The notes beneath the pieces were generated by a model. It saw nothing but the letters and a program-made list of their open reading frames with translations, did not search any database and was not told where the DNA came from. DNA of 64,000 nucleotides. Origin: Streptomyces phaeoluteigriseus. Its GTDB lineage: Bacteria; Actinomycetota; Actinomycetes; Streptomycetales; Streptomycetaceae. This document shows, piece after piece, positions 1 to 8,530 of this stretch. The stretch spans positions 329,103-393,102 of the forward strand of contig NZ_MPOH02000011.1 of the NCBI RefSeq assembly GCF_001896135.2, given 5' to 3'. A program made the translations under genes and the position numbers. Numbering within the stretch: the first letter of the stretch is position 1; the number at the start of each line of letters is the position of its first letter.

Positions 1-71
1 TGACCGGCCTCCCGCCGCACGTGCCGTGCGCGGCCGACCCGGCCGACGACGAGAAGGCGAGCAGCCGCTGA
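1..71 (+). CDS. C-terminal tail of an upstream gene (partial)
   Basis: The frame starting at base 3 is open from the window edge and gives 22 residues ending DDEKASSR. Its TGA (69-71) overlaps the ATG of the following flavoprotein gene (71-73) as TGATG, the usual arrangement of translationally coupled Streptomyces operons. No domain can be recognised in so short a piece. The overlap is the only real support, so the call is tentative. Confidence 0.35.
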   Translation, partial: TGLPPHVPCAADPADDEKASSR

Positions 72-538
72 TGTACGACCTGCTGGTGGTCGGTGCCGGC
101 CCGCACGGCCTGTCGATCGCGTCCCATGCCGCGGCCGCCGGGCTCGGCCTGCGGGTCCTCGGCCGGCCGATGGCCTCCTGGCGCGACCACATGCCCGCCG
201 GCATGTACGTGAAGTCCGAGCCGTAGGCGTCGAACCTCTCCGACCCCGCCCGGCGCCGGCGGCTCGACACCTACTGCGCGACCCGCGGGGTGGGGGCCCG
301 TCACGGCGAGCCGATCCCGGTGGCGATGTCGTCGTACCCCGGCCTCTTCCTGGCCGGTCTGGTCACGGCGTCCGGTTTCGGCCCGGCGATGCGTTTCGTG
401 CACGGCGCCGGCTTCACCGCGGGGACCCTCGTGCGCGGGGTACGGCGCCGGCTGCGGGCCGGGGTGCCGGGCGCCGACGGTGTTCCGGTGCCCGGCAGGC
501 GGTCACGGCAGGACGCGGCAGGGGCGGTGCCGGCCTGA
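71..538 (+). pseudogene. FAD-dependent oxidoreductase remnant (nonsense mutation plus internal deletion)
   Basis: The frame opens with a dinucleotide-binding signature (MYDLLVVGAGPHGLS, GxGxxG type) typical of SidA/flavin-monooxygenase-like proteins. It reads GMYVKSEP and then meets TAG at 224-226. The same frame continues after the stop as ASNLSDP, where relatives typically have KSEPWASNLSDP, so a Trp TGG appears to have become TAG. About 25 codons later the reading jumps from a region near the N-terminus (HGEPIPV) straight into what looks like a C-terminal segment (GLVTASGFGPAMRFVHG). Roughly 250 residues of a normal 350-450 residue protein therefore seem to be missing. Two independent lesions make a functional product very unlikely. 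A strong hairpin follows at 547-583. Confidence 0.75.
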
Positions 539-546
539 GGGCCTGC

Positions 547-583
547 ACGGGTGCCGGGCGCGTGCGAGGCGTCCGGCACCCGT
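547..583. terminator. Bidirectional hairpin between flavoprotein remnant and chaplin
   Basis: Perfect 11-bp inverted repeat ACGGGTGCCGG / CCGGCACCCGT with a 15-nt loop whose ends can extend the stem (CGC/GCG). It lies between two convergent transcription units and can serve both. There is no clear T-run, as is common for Streptomyces terminators. Confidence 0.7.
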
Positions 584-588
584 CGCCG

Positions 589-1469
589 TCATCGACGGGA
601 CGCGGTCCGTCCTCGTCGGTACAGCAGGGCGCCCGCGGTGATCAGCACGGCGCTGACGCCCGAGGCGGCGAGCATGGCCCCGCTACCGGTGTGCGGCAGC
701 TCGGGCCGGTCACCTCCGTGCGGCGGGGAGGTGTGCTCACCGGGGGGCGGAGTGGAGTGGACGCCACCGGGAGGCGGCGAGGTGTGACCGCCGGGCGGGG
801 GACTCGTGTGACCACCGGGAGGCGGCGAGGTGTGACCACCAGGAGGGGGCGAGGTATGACCACCAGGAGGGGGCGAGGTGTGACCACCAGGAGGGGGCGA
901 GGTATGACCACCAGGAGGCGGAGTGGAGTGACCGCCACCGGGCGGAGGCGACGAGTGACCACCCGGAGGCGGGGTCGTGTGACCACCGGGAGGCGGCGTC
1001 GACTCGCCGCCGCAGGTGTCGCCATAACCCCCGCAGTCCTCCTCAGGGCTGTCGCCGTAGCCCGGCTCATCCTCACCGGAGGGGGAACCGCCGTAGCCGG
1101 GCTCGTCCTCCTCAGAGGGGGAACCGCCATACCCCGGCTCATCCTCACCGGAGGGGGAACCGCCGTAGCCGGGCTCGTCCCCGTCGTGGGGCGGTGCCTC
1201 GTGGGAGTGGTCCTTGCGTTGCGTTGCGGAGGTGTTCGCACAGGAGTCACCGAAAGCCGGGTTCAGGGCAGCGGTGACGTCGACCGAGTCGCCGCAGGCG
1301 TTCACCGGGACGGTCAGCGGGATCTCGGCGCGTTGCCCGCGAGGGCACCGGGCGAGTTCCTGGCGGTGGCGTCCGCGTGTGAGTCGGCGAGGGCGGAACC
1401 GCCGTACAGGGACAGAATGCCCGTCGCGGCGGCGGCCGCGACCATGCCCTTGCTCAGGGTCTGTCGCAA
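589..1469 (-). pseudogene. chpA: Long wall-anchored chaplin, frameshifted in this sequence
   Basis: Chaplins are secreted amyloid-forming proteins that make aerial hyphae and spores hydrophobic. Reading starts at TTG (1467-1469) after AGGAAGA, giving MRQTLSKGMV and a secretion signal ending near SALADS. It then reads ARNSPGALAGN and loses frame near 1329-1332. One base restored there joins it to IPLTVPVNACGDSVDV and on to AFGDSCAN, the two-cysteine chaplin domain. Next come acidic DEPGYGGSPS repeats, a long PPPGGHTS stalk, the sorting motif LPHTG, a hydrophobic segment and an Arg-rich tail. Long chaplins usually have two chaplin domains and an LAxTG-type motif; here there is one domain and LPHTG. 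The symbol rests on position next to chpD and rdlA. Confidence 0.75.
715..1190 (-). repeat. Tandem repeats encoding the chaplin stalk
   Basis: On the minus strand this stretch first encodes about four copies of a 12-residue acidic unit (GEDEPGYGGSPS-like), then about a dozen copies of an 8-9 residue Pro/Gly/His unit (PPPGGHTS and variants). At DNA level the units are near-identical, so copy number is likely to vary between strains. This array is also hard for assemblers. Confidence 0.85.
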
Positions 1470-1575
1470 TCTCGTGGTCTTCCTGCTTGAAGAAGTGGGT
1501 AAAGCCGGCCCTGGACGTTGGAACTCGGTGTCCTGGGCCGGCCTCGATCCAGCCGGACGACTGGTACGTGTTCGC

Positions 1576-1803
1576 TCAGTCGTTGATGCAGACGTTGCCG
1601 GCCGCCGGGTTCAGCAGACCGATCACGTTGACGGTGTTACCGCAGACGTTGATCGGGATGTGGATCGGGACCTGGATCACGTTGCCGGACAGGACACCTG
1701 GGGAACCTACGGCCGCGCCGTTGGCACCAGCGTCGGCGAAAGCCGGGGCAGCCCCACCGAGGGCCAGAACCAGACCTGCGAGGACAGCAGCGGTCTTCTT
1801 CAT
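1576..1803 (-). CDS. chpD: Short chaplin
   Basis: A 75-residue secreted protein. The start at ATG 1803 is chosen because AAGGGA lies just upstream and the protein then opens with a classic signal peptide (MKKTAAVLAGL ... APAFA). The mature part of about 50 residues is one chaplin domain with the hallmark VPIHIPINVCGN, GLLNPAAGN and the C-terminal VCIND, including the two conserved cysteines. Short chaplins assemble into surface amyloid and depend on long chaplins or self-assembly for attachment. It lies 106 bp upstream of the long chaplin and downstream of rdlA on the same strand. In S. coelicolor chaplin genes are switched on by the developmental sigma factor BldN; I could not identify a confident BldN promoter here. 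Confidence 0.92.
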   Translation of the reverse strand: MKKTAAVLAGLVLALGGAAPAFADAGANGAAVGSPGVLSGNVIQVPIHIPINVCGNTVNVIGLLNPAAGNVCIND

Positions 1804-2036
1804 GATTTTCCCTTCTCTACGGTCATGCCTAGATGACGGTCGAAACCGAGCGAGCACAACGGGGACGGCTCGCACCATGACCGCAGCCTGCACACGAGGA
1901 ATTGACGACCGAGGCGACCGCGGAACCCGTGGCACGACGAATTCATGCGAATGCCTCACTTGGCGGCGCGCCGTTCCCCCAGTGGGAGCAGCAGCGCCGA
2001 TACGTCCGCTCCGGCGGATATCCCGCCGGACACGAG

Positions 2037-2070
2037 CGCGCGGCCCGCAGAAGGATCAGCGGACCGCGCG
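2037..2070 (-). terminator. Hairpin downstream of rdlA
   Basis: Inverted repeat CGCGCGG / CCGCGCG with an inner CCGC / GCGG pairing and a 10-nt loop, 16 bp past the rdlA stop. It separates rdlA from the chpD promoter region (1804-2036), where nothing else was recognised. Confidence 0.6.
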
Positions 2071-2085
2071 GAGGACGACCGGGTC

Positions 2086-2475
2086 TCAGCCGCCGTTCGC
2101 CGACAGGACCGACAGGTCCTCCAGGATGTGCGACAGGGCACCGTCGCGCTTGGCTTGGGTGGAGTTGTCGGAGCACTGCTGCGTCAGTTCGTCCGACAGG
2201 ATCGGGACATCCTGGATCGGGACGATGTTGAGGACGGCGACGTTGATGTCCTCGAGCGCCGCACAGGGCTTGTTGAGCGAGCCGTCGACCAGCGAGAGCT
2301 GGGGGCTCATGTCGCCCTTGGTGGACGAGTTGCCGAACGCCGCCGAACTTCCGTTGCCATTGGCCACGGACGGTCCCGAATCGTCACCCGTGGCAAGAGC
2401 CTGGGGAGCGGCCGCAACCGACATACCGATGACAGAAGCGGCGGCCGCCGCAGCGACCATTGCCTTCTTGAGCAC
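2086..2475 (-). CDS. rdlA: Rodlin, rodlet-layer surface protein
   Basis: 129 residues: a signal peptide ([14 protein letters not shown] ... PQALA) and a mature rodlin domain with [36 protein letters not shown] and [19 protein letters not shown]. Two conserved cysteines are present. Rodlins organise chaplin fibrils into the paired-rod (rodlet) pattern on aerial hyphae and spores; in S. coelicolor they are not essential for hydrophobicity. The gene is full length, closely similar to the divergent partner rdlB, and separated from it by a 237-bp shared regulatory region. The name RdlA follows adjacency to chpD. Confidence 0.93.
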   Translation of the reverse strand: MLKKAMVAAAAAASVIGMSVAAAPQALATGDDSGPSVANGNGSSAAFGNSSTKGDMSPQLSLVDGSLNKPCAALEDINVAVLNIVPIQDVPILSDELTQQCSDNSTQAKRDGALSHILEDLSVLSANGG

Positions 2476-2712
2476 TTCGCGTTCCTTTCCTCGTAGCGAC
2501 GCACTGTCCTACGGCGACATCAACCCAGCCCGTGGGAATTGGTTGCGGGGGTTCACCCGGTTGGCCCCAAGGCCGCGAAAACACCGAGAAAAGGACGCCG
2601 TCGCCGGGTCCGAGGGTGTGAGCCGATCGGGTGAACGGCAGAAACCGCCTCCCCTGTTCGGAGTTGACCAGGAGGCTCCGGTGGACGGGGTTTCCGCAGA
2701 AAGGACAGGCCA
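2476..2712. promoter_or_regulatory. Shared divergent rdlA/rdlB promoter region
   Basis: 237 bp between the two rodlin start codons must carry both promoters. Likely ribosome-binding sites are GGAAAGGAAC before rdlA and AGAAAGGAC before rdlB. In S. coelicolor the rodlins are transcribed during sporulation in growing aerial hyphae under BldN control. I did not find a match to the BldN consensus good enough to annotate. Confidence 0.5.
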
Positions 2713-3105
2713 GTGATCAAGAAGGTTCTTGCCACCACGGCAATCGCCGCTTCCGTCATGGGAGCCTCCGCCGCAGCTGCTCCGCAGGCATTGGCGATCG
2801 GCGACGACAGCGGTCCCACGCTGTCGAACGGCAACGGCGCGTCGCAGAGCTACGGCAACTCCGCGACGTACGGCCACATGAGCCCGCAGATGGCGCTCAT
2901 CCAGGGCTCCTTCAACAAGCCGTGCATCGCCGTGAACGACATTCCCGTCGCCGTTCTCGACGTCGTTCCGATCCAGAACGTCCCCATCCTGTCGGACGAC
3001 CTGACGCAGCAGTGCGCCGACAACTCCACCCAGACCAAGCGCGACGGTGCGCTGGCCCACCTCCTCGAGGACGTGTCGATCCTGTCCACGAACAGCGACA
3101 ACTGA
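2713..3105 (+). CDS. rdlB: Rodlin, rodlet-layer surface protein
   Basis: 130 residues, homologous to the neighbouring RdlA along its whole length: signal peptide ([14 protein letters not shown] ... PQALA), [36 protein letters not shown] and [19 protein letters not shown]. The two cysteines are in register with RdlA. It is transcribed away from rdlA and followed by its own terminator at 3118-3153. ATG at 2713 is preceded by AGAAAGGAC, which supports the start. Expected product: an exported structural component of the rodlet layer. Confidence 0.93.
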   Translation: MIKKVLATTAIAASVMGASAAAAPQALAIGDDSGPTLSNGNGASQSYGNSATYGHMSPQMALIQGSFNKPCIAVNDIPVAVLDVVPIQNVPILSDDLTQQCADNSTQTKRDGALAHLLEDVSILSTNSDN

Positions 3106-3117
3106 CGCCGACGCGGC

Positions 3118-3153
3118 AAGGGGCGGGCACCGACGTACCGGTGTCCGCCCCTT
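3118..3153 (+). terminator. rdlB terminator
   Basis: AAGGGGCGGGCACCG pairs with CGGTGTCCGCCCCTT across a short ACGTAC loop (one G-T pair), immediately after rdlB and ending in CTTTC. This is a textbook intrinsic hairpin. It also faces the 3' end of the convergent VWA gene. Confidence 0.8.
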
Positions 3154-3219
3154 TCGCATGTCGGTCCTCCGTTCCGCCGGCTCGCGCTCCGGCAGGCCGA
3201 CGGGGGGGGGACCGGCGTC

Positions 3220-4752
3220 CTACCGGCCGCCGTCCCGGCGGGCCAGGTCGATCGTGTCGGCGAGGCGGCCCACCTCCGGGTCCTCGGTCCGCTTCGCCAA
3301 GGTCCGGGCGATCTTCCCGAGTTCGGTGAGGGACGGGGCGTCGGGCAGGGTGCCGAAGCCCTCGTCACCGCCGCCGCGCAGGGCGTCCGCGAAGTAGGCG
3401 GCGGTGGCGGCGACCTGAAAGCGGACGGGAGCGCTCGTCAGGTCCTCGTGCACGGCGTCCGTCTCCGACCGGGCCGAGGCCTCGTGCGGGGCGCGGGTGG
3501 CGGGGTCGAGCCAGCGGACGGTGGCGGTGGCGAGGTGGCCCTCGGCGCCCGGCCTGGTGCGGACGGCGTACAGGGCGGTGACGGTGTGGCCGGGACCGAC
3601 CTCGCCGCCGTCGACGCTGTCGTCGCGGAAGTCGTCGTCGGCGACGCGGCGGTTGTCGTAGCCGACGAGGCGGAACTCCTCGACCGTGCGCGGGTCGAAG
3701 GCGACCTGGGCCTTGGCGTCGCGGGCGGTCAGGTCGATGTGCCGGGGGAGTTCCTCGCAGAAGACCTTCTCGGCGTCGCCGTCGTTCGAGACGTAGGTGG
3801 TGTGGCCGTCGCCCTTGTCGGCGAGGCGTTCCATCAGGGCGTCGCCGTAGTCGCTGCCGACGCCGACGCCGAAGAGGGTGATGCCGTGGTCGCGGCGGGC
3901 GCCCGCGACGCGTTCGAGGATGGTGTCCGCGTCGGTGTCGCCGGTGTTGGCGAGGGCGTCGGAGACGAGGACGACCCGGTTGGTGGCGCCCTCGCGCAGG
4001 CCCTCCACGGCGGTGGCGTAGCCGGTCTCGACGCCGGCGCCGAGGTTGGTGGAGTCGGTCGGCTCCAGGCCCTCGATGGCGTCGTGGACACGGCCGCGGC
4101 GGTCGCCGAGACGGGTCATCGGCAGGACGGTCTCGGCCTCACCGCTGAAGGTGACGAGGGCGACGGAGTCGTCGTCGCGCAGCCGGTCGGTCATCGTGCC
4201 GAGGGACTCCTTGGCGAGGTCGAGGCGGCCCGGTTCGGCCATCGAGCCGGAGATGTCGATCACGAAGGTGAGGGCGGCGGGCGGGCGTTCGCCGGTCCGG
4301 GGCGCGGTGCGGGTGGCGAGGCCGACGCGCAGCAGGGACCAGTCCTCGCCGGTGCGGGCGCCGTCGACGGTGACCGAGAAGCCGTTGCCGTCGGGGCGTT
4401 CGTAGTCCTGGCGGAAGCTGTTGACGAACTCCTCGGGGCGGATCGTCGACGGGTCGGGACTGTTGCCGTCGGCGAGGGCGCGGCGGGCGTAGCCGTAGGA
4501 GGCGGTGTCGACGTCCAGGGCGAAGGTGGAGAGGTGGTTCCGCGCCGGTTCCCGCCGCTGGTCCTGGTCCTGGTCCCCGTACTCGTCCGGGTCCTGGTGG
4601 CGGCCGTCGCCGTCCGCGGGGGCCGGGAAGCCGCCGCTGCGCTCGGCGCTGTCGGTGCTGCTGCCCGGATCCCCGGCGCCGCAGCCGGTGAGCAGCAGCA
4701 GTGCGGCGGCCGTGCCGGCCAGCAGTCCTCGGACGCGGTGGGTCGTCTCCAT
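3220..4752 (-). CDS. VWA-domain lipoprotein (YfbK-like)
   Basis: 510 residues beginning METTHRVRGLLAGTAAALLLLTGCG, a lipoprotein signal with lipobox LTGC, so the product should be anchored outside the membrane. A conserved N-terminal segment (STFALDVDTASYGYARRAL) precedes a von Willebrand factor A domain with a MIDAS metal site (DISGSM, then TNLG and SDALANTGD). The C-terminal part (YDNRRVADDDFRDD ... ALYAVR) matches the DUF3520-type domain that follows VWA in YfbK/YfbO-like proteins. Function is unknown; VWA domains of this kind usually mediate metal-dependent protein contacts. The gene stands alone, convergent with rdlB. Confidence 0.85.
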   Translation of the reverse strand: METTHRVRGLLAGTAAALLLLTGCGAGDPGSSTDSAERSGGFPAPADGDGRHQDPDEYGDQDQDQRREPARNHLSTFALDVDTASYGYARRALADGNSPDPSTIRPEEFVNSFRQDYERPDGNGFSVTVDGARTGEDWSLLRVGLATRTAPRTGERPPAALTFVIDISGSMAEPGRLDLAKESLGTMTDRLRDDDSVALVTFSGEAETVLPMTRLGDRRGRVHDAIEGLEPTDSTNLGAGVETGYATAVEGLREGATNRVVLVSDALANTGDTDADTILERVAGARRDHGITLFGVGVGSDYGDALMERLADKGDGHTTYVSNDGDAEKVFCEELPRHIDLTARDAKAQVAFDPRTVEEFRLVGYDNRRVADDDFRDDSVDGGEVGPGHTVTALYAVRTRPGAEGHLATATVRWLDPATRAPHEASARSETDAVHEDLTSAPVRFQVAATAAYFADALRGGGDEGFGTLPDAPSLTELGKIARTLAKRTEDPEVGRLADTIDLARRDGGR

Positions 4753-4841
4753 CTGTGGTACCCCCTGTGGTCGTTGGCGTCGACGTACGTGACTGTGACG
4801 GCACAGGGGGCCCGAACGTGCGGCACGGGGTGTTGCGGATG

Positions 4842-4878
4842 GGTCTCGAAGAAGCCACGGCGGAGGCCCGCCGAGACC
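4842..4878 (-). terminator. Possible hairpin after the ABC permease gene
   Basis: Seven-bp perfect inverted repeat GGTCTCG / CGAGACC with a 23-nt loop, 22 bp past the permease stop and upstream of the VWA gene. The stem is short and the loop long, so this is tentative. Confidence 0.3.
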
Positions 4879-4899
4879 GGTGGGTGATCTCCCCGAGAC

Positions 4900-5793
4900 C
4901 TAGGAGACGACGTCCTTGCCGGCGAAACCGCGGAAGGCCAGGGCGAACAGGACGACGGCGTAGGTCACCGAGACGGCGGTGCCCTGGATCATGCCGGAGT
5001 ACTCGGGGGTGGGCTGGATGGCGTCGGCCCAGGCGAACTGCCAGTGCGCGGGCAGGAAGTCGCGCCAGTCGCCGAGGGCGGTGACGGCGTCGAGGACGTT
5101 GCCGACGATGGTCAGGCCGACCGCGCCGCCGACCGCGCCGAGGGGGGCGTCGGTCTTCGTCGACAGCCAGAACGCGAGTCCGGCGGTGACCAGTTGGGAC
5201 ACGAAGACGTACCCCACGATGACGACGAGCCGCTGGGCGGCGGTGCCCGCGTCCAGGGCGCCGCCGGTGGGGATCTCCAGGGGGCCCCAGCCGTAGGCGG
5301 CGGTGCCGACGACGAGGGCGACCACGGGCAGCAGGACCATCGCGGCGAGGCTCAGGCCGAGTCCGACGACCAGCTTGGACCAGAGCAGGCGGGCGCGCGG
5401 GACGGGGGCGGCGAGGAGGTAGCGCAGGGAGGCCCAGCTGGCCTCCGAGGCCACGGTGTCGCCGCAGAACAGGGCGACCGGGACGACCAGCAGGAAGCCC
5501 GCGGAGACGAACAGGTTGACCGCGGCGAAGTTGGCGCCGGACGCGGTGGCCGTGTCCATCAGGTTGATGCGGTTGCCGCCCTCACCGCCGGGTTCGCCGC
5601 CGATCGCGAAGGCGATGGCCAGGACGAACGGCAGCGCGCCGAGGATGGCGCCCATGACGAGGGTGCGGCGGCGCTTGAGCTGGCGGGCCAGTTCGACGCG
5701 CAGCGGCAGGGTGCGCGAGGCGCGGTAGCCGGAGGCGGTGGCGACGGGCACGGGGGGCTCGGTGTGCTGGGCCGGCTCGGTCAGCGTGCTCAT
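4900..5793 (-). CDS. ABC transporter permease (ABC-2 type)
   Basis: 297 residues with about six hydrophobic segments: one near residues 45-65 after RRRTLVMGAILGALPF, further ones between about 90 and 245, and a last one near the C-terminus (AVSVTYAVVLFALAF). A soluble N-terminal arm ending ELARQLKRRRT is typical of ABC-2 membrane subunits, and the GDTVASEASWASLRYLLAAP stretch is a usual cytoplasmic element of this family. It starts at ATG 5793, overlapping the stop of the upstream hydrolase-ATPase gene (5790) by ATGA. The two are therefore one transport system, probably an exporter. Substrate is not evident. Confidence 0.85.
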   Translation of the reverse strand: MSTLTEPAQHTEPPVPVATASGYRASRTLPLRVELARQLKRRRTLVMGAILGALPFVLAIAFAIGGEPGGEGGNRINLMDTATASGANFAAVNLFVSAGFLLVVPVALFCGDTVASEASWASLRYLLAAPVPRARLLWSKLVVGLGLSLAAMVLLPVVALVVGTAAYGWGPLEIPTGGALDAGTAAQRLVVIVGYVFVSQLVTAGLAFWLSTKTDAPLGAVGGAVGLTIVGNVLDAVTALGDWRDFLPAHWQFAWADAIQPTPEYSGMIQGTAVSVTYAVVLFALAFRGFAGKDVVS

Positions 5794-8419
5794 GCGGAGC
5801 CTCCGATCAGGGTGAGGAAGGCGTCTTCCAGACGGCGGTGCGGGCCGACCGACTGAACGGGCACGTCGAGCCGCACCAGCTCGGCGACCAGGCGCTGGGC
5901 GCTGCCGTCCGCGTCGAGGCGGACGAGGAGTCCGTCGTCGGTGCGGACGGCGGAGACGACGCCGGGCAGCGCGGCCACCTTCTCGGCGAGCGGCTCCTCC
6001 ACGGGCGTGGCGGTGCCGACGAGGAGGGTGTCGCCGGAGCCGACGATCACGCCGACCGGTCCCGCCTGGACGAGCCGGCCGCGGTCCATGACGACGAGGT
6101 GCGTGCAGGTCTGTTCGACCTCCGCCAGCAGGTGGCTGGAGACGATCACCGTGCGGCCGGCGGCGGCGTACCGGATCATCACCTCGCGCATCTCGCGGAT
6201 CTGGGGCGGGTCGAGGCCGTTGGTCGGTTCGTCGAGGATGAGCAGGTCGGGCAGGCCGAGCATGGCCTGGGCGATGGCCAGGCGCTGGCGCTGCCCTGCG
6301 AGTAGGTGCGCACCGCGCGGGCGAGGGCGTCGCCGAGGCCGGCGATCTCCAGGGCCTCGTCGAGGTGGGCGTCCTCGGCCGGGCGGCCGGTGGCCTGCCA
6401 GTACAGCTCCAGGTTCTGCCGGCCGGACAGGTGCGGCAGGAAGCCGGCGCCCTCGACGAAGGCGCCGACGCGGGAGAGGACGGGGGCGCCGGGGCGGATG
6501 GCGTGGCCGAAGACGCGGATCTCGCCGCCGTCCGGCTTGATGAGGCCCATCAGCATGCGCAGGGTGGTCGTCTTGCCGGCGCCGTTCGGGCCGAGCAGGC
6601 CGAGCACCTGGCCCTTCTCGACACGGAAGGAGAGGTCGCGGACGCTGTAGCGGTCGCCTCCCGCGTACTTCTTGCTCAGGTCGGTGATCTGGAGCGGGAT
6701 TTCGGCCAGCTCCGGGTCGGGGGCGGGCGTCGCGGTGCGGCGGCGGCCCGTGACCAGCAGCGCCACGGCGAGGCCGGCGCCCGCGAGGGGCAGCCACCAC
6801 ACCCAGGACGGCAGCGGGGCGGCCGCGGTGCTCACGCCGGCGGCGGTGGGCACCTCGAGGTCGCCCTTCAGGGAGACGGTGTACGTCGCCGGGGCGGCCG
6901 GGGAGGCGTAGCCGAGGTCGGTGGAGGCGAGGACCAGGCGCAGCCGGTGGCCCTTGTCGACCTCGTGGTCGATGGCCGGGAGGGTGAGGGTGACGTCCTT
7001 GCCGGACCTGGCGCCCTCGACGCGGATCGGGGCGACGAGCTGGGAGGGCAGCACCTGTTGGCGGCCGTCCGGGCCGACGTCGTAGACCTTGCCGAACAGG
7101 ACGGCGTCCTCGCTGGTCGACCTGACGTGGAGGGTGGCCGTCGGGGAGCCGGTGACGCGCAGGTCCGTGGTGACGGGGGCGGAGGTGAACGCGGCGAACT
7201 GGCCGGGGAAGTCGAGGGAGACGCCGACGCCGAGGGAGGACAGCTGGGAGAGGCTGCCGCCGCCCAGCCCCGGCAGGGCGGAGACGGCGGGCGGGCTGGC
7301 GCCGGGCGGGTTGGCGAAGGACTGTTCGCGGCCGGTGAGGGCGATCGAGCGGTCGCCGCCGGTCAGGCCGGGGTAGGTGTCGTCGCTCGCGCCGCGCAGG
7401 AGGGCGGCACCGTCGGTGGAGTCGACGCCTCCGGTGCGGGTGATCCGGAAGGCGGGGCCGGTGTCGGCGCCCTTGTCGTCCTTCAGGTAGCGGTCGAACC
7501 AGGAGGTGACGCGGGCCTGGACGCGGCTCGCCTCCGGGTCGCCGCCGTCATGGCCGCCAGCGATCCAGTCGACGTCGACGGGGGCGCCGTTGGCGCGGAT
7601 CGCCTTCTCGGCGGCGTCGGACTGGGCGAGGGTGAAGAGGGAGTCGGTCTGGCCCTGGAGCAGCAGCGTGGGCACCTTGACGCGGTCGCCGACGGCGGAC
7701 GGGGAGCGCTCCTCCAGGAGGGCGCGGGCGGCCGCGTCGGGGGTGCCGGACTCGGCGACCCGCTCGTACATCGCGCACAGCACGGGCTCGAACCGGGCGC
7801 AGCCACCGCCGGTGTTGAAGAAGATGCCGGTCCACAGCTTCTTGAACACGCCGCCGGGGAACAGGGCGTCGGCGAGGTTCCAGTAGGTGATCGCGGGGGC
7901 GATGGCGTCGACGCGGGCGTCGTGTCCGGCCGACAGCAGGGAGATCGCGCCGCCGTAGGAGGCGCCGGCCATGCCCACACGGGGGTCGCCGGCCTTGTCG
8001 AGCTGGACCTGCGGCTGCTTCGCCAGCCAGTCGATCAGCTTCGAGACGTCGGCGACCTCGCCCTTCGGGTCGTTCAGCCCGATCTTGCCGGTGGATGTGC
8101 CGAAGCCGCGCGCCGACCAGGTCAGTACCGCGTAGCCGTCGGCGGCGAGGTTCTCCGCCTGCGCCCGGACGTCCTCCTTGGTGCCACCGAAGCCGTGCCC
8201 GAGCAGGACGGCGGGGCGGCGGCCGGAGTCGCCGGAGGTGAAGTACGAGGTGGCCAGGCGCACGCCGTTGACGGCCATGACCTGGTCGGCGCGGTGCACC
8301 GGGGGTGCGTCGTCCGAGGCCACGGCCGTCCAGGTGCCGGCGCCGGCGAGCACGACGACGGCGGCCACGGCGGCGATGATCCGCCGCGGCCGCCGCGGTC
8401 CGCGCAGTCGAAGATCCAT
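5790..8419 (-). pseudogene. Alpha/beta hydrolase fused to ABC ATPase (frameshifted here)
   Basis: From ATG 8419 the protein has a membrane-targeting N-terminus, then an S15/CocE-like alpha/beta hydrolase (GHGFGGTKEDV, nucleophile elbow GASYGG, GQTDSLF, GGHDGG). An X-Pro-peptidase-type beta domain follows, then a transmembrane helix near residue 540 and an ABC ATPase domain (Walker A GPNGAGKTT near residue 605). Within the signature region, after VRTYSQG, frame is lost near 6295. GGCAGCGCC is read where GGCATGCGCC would restore YSQGMRQRLAIAQAML. The other frame then continues through Walker B (LLILDEPTNGLD), the H-loop and the end at 5790. With one base restored the protein is about 876 residues. 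It overlaps the permease gene by ATGA. Confidence 0.8.
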
Positions 8420-8530
8420 GCGTCAACGGTACGGGGTGAAACTGTCGGGAAGTTGTCGACCGGAGACCGAGCTGCCCCACCTCCCACAGGCGTACGGCGG
8501 GATGTCGGCGTACACCAGGCGCGGTACGGG

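Noticed and set aside
715..1010. Regular repeats that look CRISPR-like
   Set aside because: They are in-frame Pro/Gly/His codon repeats of a chaplin stalk without unique spacers, and no cas genes are nearby.
1804..2036. BldN-type promoter boxes upstream of chpD
   Set aside because: Only weak matches (CGGTCA and CGTTGT at suitable spacing) were seen; not enough to annotate.
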